The translations under genes and the position numbers were made by a program. A DNA stretch of 64,000 bases from Thermodesulfobacteriota bacterium. Its GTDB lineage: Bacteria > Desulfobacterota > QYQD01. Under the pieces are notes generated by a model. That model was not told the origin of the DNA and did not search any database. It saw nothing but the letters and a program-made list of their open reading frames with translations. The DNA lies in contig JAVHLC010000002.1 of NCBI GenBank assembly GCA_031082315.1, positions 62,001 to 126,000 of the forward strand, written 5' to 3'. Shown piece by piece: positions 25,148 through 33,998 of this stretch (positions are counted from its first letter, which is position 1; each line of letters opens with the position of its first letter).

Positions 25148-26285
25148 CCACCACAATCTCCGGTGGAGTCAGGAATCTCAGAGGAGGCCCCCAGGTGCCG
25201 ACTCCACGGCTGACGTAGAGCCTCCGGCCGTTTAGCACATAAAGTCCGGTCTTGAGCGGAAAGAAAATCCTTGTGACAAAGCCAAATGGATAAAGCTGCC
25301 CGCCATGCGTGTGGCCGGATAGTTGGAGGTCTATGGGCAAATTAGTTACGTAATCTTCCGAATTAGGCGGACGGTGAAAGAGAAAAAGTGTGAATAACCC
25401 CGGATCGCACCGGGCCACCAATGACACCGCCCCGGTTTCTCCCTTGCCCCCAAAAGGCCTGCCAGCCGGGTCGTCGATCCCAACTATGTTAATTATTCCC
25501 CTTACATTGATGCGCTCCCCTCTCAATAACCTAAACCCGGCCTTCTTTATAAATTCAGAAGACTTTTCCACGCCGGCATAAAACTCATGATTACCCATTA
25601 CCGCATATTTCCCCAGGGGCGGGGTCAAGGACCTAAGCTCGCCCGCCAGATGGTCTATATTATCTACCTCCTGATCCACCAAGTCGCCGGTTGAAACAAT
25701 CATGTCCGGATTAATCTTGCGAAGCAACCCGGTTATCTTTTTAAGCCTCACCTCACCGATAATGACTCCCAGATGGGCATCTGAAATCTGGGCGATGACC
25801 AGCTCTTTAATTCCTTCCGGCAGCTTCGGAGTAGGGATGGAGACATTTGTCACCCGGATATTAAGGGCCTCGTAATAGGCATAGGTGCATATAGCTAAGG
25901 GAATGATGATAGTCATAATGAACAAACCGCAGTTCCTGGGCAAGGGGTCCTGCCTCTGCCTGGATAACCCCCGGGTTAAAAGACCATAAGCCAACCCTCC
26001 AAAATCAAAGATTAGACTTACCAGGAAGAAATAAAAAATAAAGCCTATCCAGAGAGAAGAAATATGGGTCAGCACATAACCAAAGACAAAAAACCTTTTC
26101 CAGGCAAACATCCGGCACACTACCGGAGAGATCACCATGATGCCGAAAAAAACGGCTAATACCTTATAAAAAGCATGCGGGAAATTTGTATGGGACCGGA
26201 TGCGTCTGTAGAGATAAAAATGAACGCCGCCGTAACTAAGCGAGAATACCGAGAAGAAGATCAAAAAAGACAGCCAGCGGTTCAT
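25104..26285 (-). CDS. Membrane-anchored metallophosphoesterase (YkuE/YaeI type)
   Basis: 393 residues. Four hydrophobic segments fill the first 155 residues. The catalytic domain then shows ISDAHLGVIIG, STGDLVDQEVDN, MGNHEFYAG, and SGHTHGGQLYPFG. YaeI/YkuE-like enzymes are lipid or membrane-associated phosphodiesterases in other bacteria; a substrate is not evident. The C-terminus is short and overlaps amrA tail-to-tail. Confidence 0.87.
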   Translation of the reverse strand: MNRWLSFLIFFSVFSLSYGGVHFYLYRRIRSHTNFPHAFYKVLAVFFGIMVISPVVCRMFAWKRFFVFGYVLTHISSLWIGFIFYFFLVSLIFDFGGLAYGLLTRGLSRQRQDPLPRNCGLFIMTIIIPLAICTYAYYEALNIRVTNVSIPTPKLPEGIKELVIAQISDAHLGVIIGEVRLKKITGLLRKINPDMIVSTGDLVDQEVDNIDHLAGELRSLTPPLGKYAVMGNHEFYAGVEKSSEFIKKAGFRLLRGERINVRGIINIVGIDDPAGRPFGGKGETGAVSLVARCDPGLFTLFLFHRPPNSEDYVTNLPIDLQLSGHTHGGQLYPFGFVTRIFFPLKTGLYVLNGRRLYVSRGVGTWGPPLRFLTPPEIVVVRLTRGPFHQRSGQ

Positions 26286-26414
26286 AATAATAACCTGCCT
26301 TAAAGAGGCTAAAAAGGCAAGCGGCTTTTATCTAATGAATTCACTATTCCCTTGAAAATCATCCATAAAAAATAGTAATAAAGAGCAGCAACTCACGCGA
26401 AAGGGGATACTCCC

Positions 26415-28016
26415 ATGAAAGTAACCTGCCTGGGTGCGGCACGCACCGTTACCGGTTCATCATTCCTCCTGGAGAGCAATGATATCCACATCCTCATAGA
26501 TTGCGGCATGTTCCAGGGCAGCCAGGAGATACAGAAGAGGAACCGCACATTTCATTATCCGCCGGGAGATATCGACTATCTCCTCCTTACCCATGCGCAC
26601 ATCGACCATAGCGGTCTGGTACCAAAACTGGTGAAAGAAGGGTTCAAAGGCCAGATTATCACTACCAGGGCCACGAATGAACTTTGCGGTATTATGTTGC
26701 GGGACAGCGCCCATATTCAGGAGACAGAAGCAGAGTGGGAACACAAGCGTAATAAAAGAAGGGGGAAGAAGGGCCTACCCCCTGCCCCACTCTATACTGT
26801 GAGAGATGCCGAAGCCAGTATGCGCCTATTCAAACCGATAGATTACGGTGAACTCATCCAGCTTACCCCGCAACTTAGCGCCCGATTTCTGGACGCCGGA
26901 CATATTCTGGGATCAGCCTTCATCGAAATCTGGGATCATAGCGTGTCGCCACCCATGAAGGTGGTCTTCTCCGGTGACATAGGCCAGAAAGAGCAAATGC
27001 TTGTCTCCGACCCGACCGCCATCCAGGAAGCAGATTTTCTTTTCATGGAATCCACCTACGGCGACCGTCTGCACAAGAGCAAGGAAAAGACACATCGTGA
27101 ACTTTTGCATGCCATCCAGGAAGCCGTAAAGAATCATGAGAAGGTCATTATTCCGGCCTTTGCCGTGGAACGCACCCAGGAACTGATTTACATCCTGAGC
27201 CGCTTTTACCACGAAGGGCTGCTGCCCGAAATACCCATTTATATAGACAGCCCCCTGGCCATCTCCGCTACCGAGGTCTTCCGCAATAATACGGAGTTCC
27301 TGAATGACCAAACCCATGTCCTTCTGGGAAGAGGAGATCATCCGCTGGCCTTGCCCACCCTCTCTTTTACGCGCACGACCGAAGAGTCCCGGGGCATAAA
27401 TCAGAGTGAGGGACCAGCCATTATTATCGCCGCCAGCGGCATGTGTGACGCCGGCCGAATCAAACACCACTTACGAAACAACCTGTGGCATCCTGGCGCT
27501 CACATCGTTTTCGTCGGCTATCAGGCCCAGGGGACACCAGGGCGGCAGATCATCGACGGGGCGCAAAAGATCAAACTTTTCGGAGAAGAGATCGCCATAA
27601 AGGCCAACATCCACACTTTGGGCGGTTTTTCAGCCCATGCGGATCAAAGGGAGCTTCTGGAATGGCTTGGGAACTTCAGCAATCCCCGCCTGAAGGTCTT
27701 TGTTGTCCACGGCGAAGAGGACGTCAGCCTGGAATTTGTGAAGGCTATCGAGCGCACCTTCTGGCTGGAGGCCAGGGCTCCAAAATGGCTGGAAACCGTA
27801 GAGCTTTCACCTGTAGCCGCACAGGCTGAAACCGTCAAGACTGAGGCGTTACAGGTAATGCCCGATCTGAATCGTATCGAGATGGAGATACGCAAACTAA
27901 AAAACAAACTCTACAGTAAAAGTGAAGGCCGCCTGGAAGAGAAGGAGACAATCAGCGCCAGGCTAAAGATATTAACTGAAGAGCTCCAAGAACTTATCAA
28001 GATGACCACAAATTAA
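26415..28016 (+). CDS. Beta-CASP metallo-beta-lactamase RNA nuclease-like protein
   Basis: 533 residues. The MBL core has LLTHAHIDHSG and VFSGDIG. The beta-CASP insert and RMMBL tail have ESTYGDR, PAFAVERTQELIYIL and the late HTLGGFSAHADQREL. This is the YSH1/CPSF-like family of bacterial mRNA 3'-processing-like nucleases. The additional C-terminal ~70 residues are helical (KLKNKLYSKSEGRLEEK). Start ATG at 26415 with AAGGGG upstream. No partner is adjacent. Confidence 0.88.
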   Translation: MKVTCLGAARTVTGSSFLLESNDIHILIDCGMFQGSQEIQKRNRTFHYPPGDIDYLLLTHAHIDHSGLVPKLVKEGFKGQIITTRATNELCGIMLRDSAHIQETEAEWEHKRNKRRGKKGLPPAPLYTVRDAEASMRLFKPIDYGELIQLTPQLSARFLDAGHILGSAFIEIWDHSVSPPMKVVFSGDIGQKEQMLVSDPTAIQEADFLFMESTYGDRLHKSKEKTHRELLHAIQEAVKNHEKVIIPAFAVERTQELIYILSRFYHEGLLPEIPIYIDSPLAISATEVFRNNTEFLNDQTHVLLGRGDHPLALPTLSFTRTTEESRGINQSEGPAIIIAASGMCDAGRIKHHLRNNLWHPGAHIVFVGYQAQGTPGRQIIDGAQKIKLFGEEIAIKANIHTLGGFSAHADQRELLEWLGNFSNPRLKVFVVHGEEDVSLEFVKAIERTFWLEARAPKWLETVELSPVAAQAETVKTEALQVMPDLNRIEMEIRKLKNKLYSKSEGRLEEKETISARLKILTEELQELIKMTTN

Positions 28017-28219
28017 TTAGTTTCCATCCGGGAACCTAAAAATTCCGGATAGAGCAGTCAGCACTCAGCTATCAGCGTGAAGCCGGTCCACCGTTCACTG
28101 TTGACCGTTTACCGAAAGAAAATGTCGGACAACGGTTAACGGTTAACAAACATGCTGACGGCTGAAGGCTGATCGCTGTAAGCGCGAATCCGGAAACGGC
28201 AGTTTTCGGATGAGCACTA
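28017..28219. repeat. Family A layered repeat (copy 4), provides a stop codon
   Basis: It starts at the stop of the nuclease gene with TTAGTTTCCATCCGGGAACC and ends with TCCGGAAACGGCAGTTTTCG and ATGAGCACTA, inside which lies the TAG of the downstream minus-strand kinase (28217-28219). The centre is the second type, CCGTTCACTGTTGACCGTTTA with CGGACAACGGTTAACGGTTAA, as in copies 1 and 5. Confidence 0.8.
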
Positions 28220-31147
28220 ATTAGCCAAGGCGTCCTGTATTACCCGCATTATCTTCTCATAATCAAAGGGCTTGGTTACGAGAAAGTCCACGCCATCGCC
28301 CTTTAGGGTCTCAGTGTCAAACTGCGCTCCCCAGCCGGTGATCATTATAGTTGGTATATCAGGCCGTAGGTCCTTTATCTTTCTGGTTAAAACCCGCCCG
28401 GACATGCCGGGCATACCCAGGTCGGTCATAAGCAGATCAAACCGGCCTTTCTGAAAAAGCTCTATACCTGATTCGCCATTTGTGGCCGTAACTACCCGGT
28501 GGCCAACGCGGCCCAGGAGTTTATCCAACACTATCAAAATCTCCTCATCGTCATCCACAATCAGGATATCTGCCTGCTTCATAGAAAAATCAGCGGAGAC
28601 ATCGGCCCTTGCTTGTCCTTTTAATTTGGCGATGGGGAAATGGAGAACAAATTCTGTCCCCCGGCCTTCTTCGCTTTCTACTTCTATCTCCCCGCCATGC
28701 CTGGTTATGGTGCCATAAGAAACGCTCAGACCCAGGCCCATGCCTTTCTTCCCCTTGGTGGTAAAAAAGGGGTCGAATATCTTCTCCTTAACCTCCGCGG
28801 ACAAGCCGCAGCCGGTATCTGCAAAGCGAATTTCTATTCGCTCATTATGTATGCCGGTTCGGATCGTTATCTTCCCGCCAGTGGTCATCGCATCCACTGC
28901 ATTGAAAATGAGATTGGTAAAGACGTCCTTAAGCGCCGAGGGATTGCCCATTACAGGCCCTATCTCACCTAACTCCGTCTCCAGATCGATATTTATACCT
29001 TCCATCAGCGGCTTTTCTTTCCAGTTGGGACGGGTAAGCTGGACCACATCCTGGATAAGTTCATTAATATTGATAGGGCCAAAGTCTTCGTCCTTGCGAA
29101 TACGTGTAAATTCCTGCAACCGCTTAATCGTATCCGAGGACGCCCTGGCCCCCTTTTCTATGGCCTTGAGCCTTTCCCGTAGATCGGGTTCGTCGATTTG
29201 TAATAACAATATCTGGGCGTTGCCTAAAATAGACATGATAACGTTATTAAAATCATGGGCTATGCCCGAAGCCATCTGTCCCAGGGCCTTAAATTTCTCT
29301 GATACCACCAGCTGATCCTGTGTGGACTTAAGCTCTTCAAAGGCCCGGTGCAGCTCCTCGTACAACCTGGTATTCTCAAGAGATATGGCCAGGGGTGAGG
29401 CCAGACCATCCAAAAATGCCTTGTCATCCCCTGTAAAATCCTCTTCTCCTTCTTTATTGAAGATACAGAGCATCCCCATAACCTTACTCTTACAGACAAG
29501 CGGCACCGCAATAAGGGAATGAATCTTCTTGCCGGTAACATACATGTCCAACTCAGACAGCCCCTTGGGATAAATAACTGTTTTCCCGTCTTTAAGGGCT
29601 GCTTGAAAGGCTGAGGCAGACATAAACCTCTCTTTTAACTCCTCGACTTTTTCATCCAGTGTTGAAGTCCTGGCCACGATATTTGTCTGGCCTTCAGGGT
29701 CAACTGAAACAATGAAACCGGCCTGTGCCTTTATGAAACGGCAAATGCGGTCTAAGATAACACCCAGGACATCCTGGAAATCAAGTATGGATCCCAAATT
29801 AAGAGAAAAATCATAAAGGGTTCGGTAGCGCTCCTCTGACTTTTCCAGCTCGCGCGTCCTCTCTTCTACACGGTTTTCAAGGGTCTGATGATGTTCCTCC
29901 GCCTGCCTTTTAAACTCGCCGAGGCTGCGGGCCATCTGATTAAAATTTTCCGCCAACTCACCGATCTCGTCTCGCGACGGGACACTGACCCGCTCTCCAA
30001 ATTGCCCTTCCGCAATCGCTTTAGAGGCATTAGTTATGGTCAGAATGGGCCTGGCAATGCTCCGGCCCACCCTAATTGTAGTAAACACAATGACCCCGCC
30101 AACCAGGAGCATAATGCCCGCAAACCAATATCTAAGTGTACGGATCCGGCCAAAGAACTCTTTCTCATTAGCTTCGATGAATAATTTCCACCCGAGTCCC
30201 TTAAAATCCTCAAACCCTGCCGAGCCGGCATAAGCTGCGGTTTTAACCAGGCCACCCCTGGAATAGCGTAAAAGCCCGTAGGTATCAGTCAAACTCTTGC
30301 CCGAATCAATGCTGATGCCATCGCGTTTCAGGCTTTTGCCTACCAGTTTTATTTCGGCATCGCCGATTACTCTGTCGCCGTCAGCCGTTGTCAGGAAAAC
30401 GCAATTGGAACCCATTCCTGATTGTAAAAAATTCCTATGCACATTCTCCATCACCCGTTGAAACGGCTGCCACGAAAGGCGGGCCAGCAAGAAACCGATG
30501 ATCCTGGGTTGTCCGGCCCCTGGTATGGGTCTGGAAAGGAGCTTGCGGGTCAGCCCGGCCAGGCTATAGGACTGAGATGTAGAAATAACAGGGCCAGCTA
30601 TATTTAAACCATATCCGCCATCGCCATAAATGGCATCCCCGATAGGCGAGATGTCCCAATCTCCGACCACCAGGCCCTGCACGGGCGCCCTTTTAAACCA
30701 GGCTTCTTCTCTAAAATTATGCCCTTGTATCGTAGAAAGCGTCCGGGAGGGGATAGGGCGGCCAAGCCTGTCTATGGTATTTGTGGCCAGAAGGCGGCCT
30801 TGTTTATCGAAAACAAGAAAGAAATCATAAAGCCGGTGATCCAGCGTCTGCTGGTTCAGAAAGCGGGTTAATTCTTCTTTTTTATTATTCTCAAGTGCAA
30901 ACGTGATGGTAGGCGACGGCGCCAGTGTCCTGACGTCCACCATGCGCTCAAAGATTATGTGATCGATGCTCTGGATGGTATTGCGCGCCGTAGCCTGCAA
31001 CTGTTCGCCGATCTCTTTTTGCAGGGCGCTCCGGGCGCTAAAATAGGCCATCGCCCCGACAATAATTAGGGGAATAATGGAGAGGAGAAGAAACCAGAAA
31101 AGTAGTTTCCGGCGAAGGGGAGAATACGGTAACGTCTTGATGCCCAT
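28217..31147 (-). CDS. Hybrid sensor histidine kinase with Cache, HAMP, GAF and receiver
   Basis: About 976 residues. A membrane segment near 14-36 is followed by a periplasmic Cache-like sensor (to about 340) with the second membrane segment (about 342-365), HAMP (about 365-415), coiled coil, GAF (about 450-600), HisKA (phospho-His in GIAHDFNNVIMSILGNA), HATPase (VFTNLIFNAVDAM, DTGCGLSAEV, GKGMGLGLSVSYGTITRHGG) and a C-terminal receiver with acceptor Asp in LLMTDLGMPGMSG. ATG at 31147 is preferred to a TTG in front. Sensed ligand is unknown. Confidence 0.9.
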   Translation of the reverse strand: MGIKTLPYSPLRRKLLFWFLLLSIIPLIIVGAMAYFSARSALQKEIGEQLQATARNTIQSIDHIIFERMVDVRTLAPSPTITFALENNKKEELTRFLNQQTLDHRLYDFFLVFDKQGRLLATNTIDRLGRPIPSRTLSTIQGHNFREEAWFKRAPVQGLVVGDWDISPIGDAIYGDGGYGLNIAGPVISTSQSYSLAGLTRKLLSRPIPGAGQPRIIGFLLARLSWQPFQRVMENVHRNFLQSGMGSNCVFLTTADGDRVIGDAEIKLVGKSLKRDGISIDSGKSLTDTYGLLRYSRGGLVKTAAYAGSAGFEDFKGLGWKLFIEANEKEFFGRIRTLRYWFAGIMLLVGGVIVFTTIRVGRSIARPILTITNASKAIAEGQFGERVSVPSRDEIGELAENFNQMARSLGEFKRQAEEHHQTLENRVEERTRELEKSEERYRTLYDFSLNLGSILDFQDVLGVILDRICRFIKAQAGFIVSVDPEGQTNIVARTSTLDEKVEELKERFMSASAFQAALKDGKTVIYPKGLSELDMYVTGKKIHSLIAVPLVCKSKVMGMLCIFNKEGEEDFTGDDKAFLDGLASPLAISLENTRLYEELHRAFEELKSTQDQLVVSEKFKALGQMASGIAHDFNNVIMSILGNAQILLLQIDEPDLRERLKAIEKGARASSDTIKRLQEFTRIRKDEDFGPININELIQDVVQLTRPNWKEKPLMEGINIDLETELGEIGPVMGNPSALKDVFTNLIFNAVDAMTTGGKITIRTGIHNERIEIRFADTGCGLSAEVKEKIFDPFFTTKGKKGMGLGLSVSYGTITRHGGEIEVESEEGRGTEFVLHFPIAKLKGQARADVSADFSMKQADILIVDDDEEILIVLDKLLGRVGHRVVTATNGESGIELFQKGRFDLLMTDLGMPGMSGRVLTRKIKDLRPDIPTIMITGWGAQFDTETLKGDGVDFLVTKPFDYEKIMRVIQDALAN

Positions 31148-31261
31148 CAATCCAGCCCGTTTTTTGTCTTATTATGACAGATGATTACCCCGGCCACAAG
31201 CAGATTAAAAACCTCTTACAAAATATGCTTGCCATGTGCCCATATCTGGCATAAGTTAACA

Positions 31262-31372
31262 GTAACTACCCAAGTTCAAAGTTCCAGGGTTCACGGTTGA
31301 AGGTTAGAGAGCGACGGAGGTTGATATGAAAGGCGCAAAGTAGCTAACCCTGAACCGTGAACCTGACAACCT
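31262..31372. repeat. Family B terminal-inverted-repeat element (copy)
   Basis: The left end GTAACTACCCAAGTTCAAAG followed by TTCCAGGGTTCACGG faces the right end CTAACCCTGAACCGTGAACC. The centre GAGAGCGACGGAGGTTGATA matches the copy at 36395-36506. It is about 110 bp, with no coding content. It fills most of the gap 31151-31410; the rest shows nothing recognisable. Confidence 0.75.
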
Positions 31373-31410
31373 AATTTAAAATATTAATCTGCGAAAGGCA
31401 AGAGTACACA

Positions 31411-33006
31411 ATGCCGCTTACAGCTACCGGCGGGGACCGGGACCCAATCCTCATCTGCAAGGTTATCTTCGACGTCCTGGATTCGGAAAATTTCATCGAG
31501 GCATTAAAGGCCCGACCTGATTTCAAGGTATTAGAAAAAAAGGGGGATGGGGCAACCAATATCCTTTGGATACACAACCCGGTTCGCCCAGGTCGAAGAA
31601 GTCCGCCTCTGGCGGATGTCGAACCTGCCTATGCCATGACCTGTGGCATAACCCGCCGGCAGTCAGGACCGGACAGGACACATCTGATAAGCGATGACGG
31701 TCAAACCCTATTAGGGATTATAACCCTGAGCCGCAAAAGACTTATTCTGGAATGTGTAACCAAAACACACGCCGCTATGGGACAAAAAATTCTATTAAAA
31801 GTTGCCGGGTCAAATCTACGCTACCGGATAACCACCTATGAAACACCCATCCGCCTGCGGCAGACAAAGAACAATGAAATTAATCCCCCCTCACCCCTCT
31901 TCCCTGACCACCTATCTCCCCATCTGCCGCCTGAATTCTTTAAAAGCTACTTTGAGGTGCACTGGGTTCATGAAAGAATCCCGGCACTGGACGGGCTGAC
32001 GCCCCTCCAGTGCGCCCGCAGCAAACGCAAAAAAGAACGGGATAGATTGGCTGCTCTCCTGGCCATCTTCAAAAAGTCGTCGATAGGTCTCTATGATTTC
32101 AATCGTCTTATAGATATCCTGGGATTCAACGGGCACCCTCTGCTCCAGGAAGATCATATTACAAGGCAAAAGCTAAAAGAAAAAATAATGACCGTGATCG
32201 ACAACAACCTGCGGTTTATCATGGCTATTAAGAAGGCGGGGGAGGATACCTCAACCACCCTGGCTCAAAGGCTGGCTGAAGTAAATGTCATGCTGCAAGG
32301 GCTTGTTTACTTCCTGGAGCAGGGTAAGAGGACAAAAACAGAGCTAACCGCTTTAACCAGGACACTGGAACAGATAGAAGAAATGACGCAAATTCTACAG
32401 ACAGAGACCTTATCCGGCAACCCGCGCAGGAAAACAGTTGAAGGGCTAATCGGTGACCCTAACTGGGATCACCGCCAGGTCATTACCGCAGAGGTGGTTG
32501 ATACCGTCACCTGGGAACTTGAGAAAGTTTGGTGTGAAAATATTGAGCAAAAACCTGTTAGCCCGCATACTTCGCTTACCACCGCGCTGAATAATATACC
32601 GGCCCTGTGGGTGACCGCCATTCAGAAACATCTTGATCTCCCGCAGGAAAACACAAAAAGAAAGAACATTAAAATTATTGCGGAGAATCTCTCCAGCCTC
32701 AAAATTTTAAACAGAATTATGGAGAGGTTAGCCGCACTATCTATGCCCGCGGTAAAGGCCTTAAACATAGTTTACACCCATGGCGGGATTTACCCTTATG
32801 ACAAACTGACTGACCTCTTTGGTAGTGAAGAAACCGACGGATACTTCTGGGATAAAAGAAAACCGGCCTCCCCCCTGGGTCTCCTGCGGTCGCATGGCCT
32901 CCTCTTCGTTGGCCGGTCTAAAAAAGAGGGCGCTTATTATAAAATTGCCGTCATCCCTGCGGAGATCAGGCAAAACCTCTCTTTTTTGGAGGACATGCCT
33001 CTATAG
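31411..33006 (+). CDS. Uncharacterised 531-residue protein
   Basis: I do not recognise a named family. The most conserved-looking block is at 180-205: VHWVHERIPALDGLTPLQCA, similar to the PALDGxTPxxA motif found in SEC-C-associated and MbcA-like proteins. The central part is helical. The C-terminal part (about 450-530) has the look of a winged helix (VKALNIVYTHGGIYPYDKL, then YFWDKRKPASPLGLLRSHGL). No signal peptide or membrane segment. Codons 60-75 (31588-31632) read through a GC palindrome (CCGCCTCTGGCGG) that resembles intergenic repeat DNA, so a repeat may have inserted in frame. Start at 31411 has GAAAGG rather far upstream. The 3' end overlaps the convergent PP-loop gene by 6 nt. Confidence 0.6.
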   Translation: MPLTATGGDRDPILICKVIFDVLDSENFIEALKARPDFKVLEKKGDGATNILWIHNPVRPGRRSPPLADVEPAYAMTCGITRRQSGPDRTHLISDDGQTLLGIITLSRKRLILECVTKTHAAMGQKILLKVAGSNLRYRITTYETPIRLRQTKNNEINPPSPLFPDHLSPHLPPEFFKSYFEVHWVHERIPALDGLTPLQCARSKRKKERDRLAALLAIFKKSSIGLYDFNRLIDILGFNGHPLLQEDHITRQKLKEKIMTVIDNNLRFIMAIKKAGEDTSTTLAQRLAEVNVMLQGLVYFLEQGKRTKTELTALTRTLEQIEEMTQILQTETLSGNPRRKTVEGLIGDPNWDHRQVITAEVVDTVTWELEKVWCENIEQKPVSPHTSLTTALNNIPALWVTAIQKHLDLPQENTKRKNIKIIAENLSSLKILNRIMERLAALSMPAVKALNIVYTHGGIYPYDKLTDLFGSEETDGYFWDKRKPASPLGLLRSHGLLFVGRSKKEGAYYKIAVIPAEIRQNLSFLEDMPL

Positions 33007-33993
33007 CCGATATAAATGCAGCGCATCAGATGGCGCAGGCACGGCCTTTATCGTTTCGCAACCATCCCCGCAGATTGAAACCTGCACCTCTGGTTCTCCC
33101 CTTAACCGGCTATAACCAGCCACAATACCGGCGGCCTGAGACCTGTCGGAACAGGGAGCGGCCCCGCGTACCAGACCGGTCGGCCCTGCTCCACCGGTTA
33201 TATTCATTAACAGATCACCCGGTTGAAAAAGGCCTTTAATTTCTTTATTCTCGGCCTCGTTTCTACCCACAACCAGCCAACTCTTCCCGGGGAGAAGAAA
33301 ATGTCGTCCGACTTGCATGAGAAGGCAGGCGTTTTCCGTAATCACCGGCATGGCCCCAAAAAGATTCTTAATCCGCCGGGATAAAGCCGGGTCAGTGAGT
33401 ACACACCCGCCGGCCGGTGCAGGGTAGTCATGGATGCCCAGCTCACGGGCCAGGGCCATCTGTTCTTTGCGCCCCCGGCCGCTTATGCCCAGAAGCCTGG
33501 TGCGATCCACCAATCCCTCTTCTTCCACACTGGTAGGCAGAAGCTTTAATGCGCTAAGCGGACGCAAGAGCAGGCCCGTAACCGAGGCATCCCTTTCTAC
33601 TATGCGGAGTGTATCCCGGCGTTGGGACATGGGCCGCTGCCCCAGGACCTCACCGCTCACCAGAAACGAGGCCCCTCGCGAAGCCAGTTCCCTCCTGGCC
33701 CTTGTCAGCAGCAGGATCTTACAGTCCACACAAGGGTTAAAACAGCGTCCATAGCCGTGAGGTGGATTTCTTAAGACCTCTATAAAACTTCCCCCGACAT
33801 CTATTACAGAAAGCCTTATTCCATACCGTCTCCAGACCTCTTCAGGATATGACTCCCGATCCTTCCTGCGGCCAAAGAAAGGAGAGACAAAATGTAAGGC
33901 CTCGACCTCTATCCTCTGCTGTTCCATTAACTTACAGACCAATATGCTATCCAGGCCACCGGAAAAGAGGGCCAGGGCCTTTACCTTGGTCAA
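33001..33993 (-). CDS. PP-loop ATP pyrophosphatase, tRNA thiouridylase-like (MnmA/ThiI-type)
   Basis: 330 residues. The PP-loop is ALFSGGLDSILVCK. A typical conserved segment FNPCVDCKILLL follows, then SGEVLGQRPMSQRRDTLRIV, LLRPLSALKLLPTS and DYPAPAGGCVLTDP. This is the deltaproteobacterial group often annotated as a tRNA-thiouridylase or ThiI-like protein. Thiolation of tRNA is a family inference; the sulfur donor is not adjacent. It begins 5 nt after recN stops, so they are probably in one operon. Confidence 0.78.
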   Translation of the reverse strand: MTKVKALALFSGGLDSILVCKLMEQQRIEVEALHFVSPFFGRRKDRESYPEEVWRRYGIRLSVIDVGGSFIEVLRNPPHGYGRCFNPCVDCKILLLTRARRELASRGASFLVSGEVLGQRPMSQRRDTLRIVERDASVTGLLLRPLSALKLLPTSVEEEGLVDRTRLLGISGRGRKEQMALARELGIHDYPAPAGGCVLTDPALSRRIKNLFGAMPVITENACLLMQVGRHFLLPGKSWLVVGRNEAENKEIKGLFQPGDLLMNITGGAGPTGLVRGAAPCSDRSQAAGIVAGYSRLRGEPEVQVSICGDGCETIKAVPAPSDALHLYRL

Positions 33994-33998
33994 AAACC

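Noticed and set aside
28740-29315. A 191-residue plus-strand frame inside the hybrid kinase
   Set aside because: It is antisense to conserved HisKA/HATPase codons and shows no own motif. Similar antisense frames across the kinases and rnf genes were rejected for the same reason.
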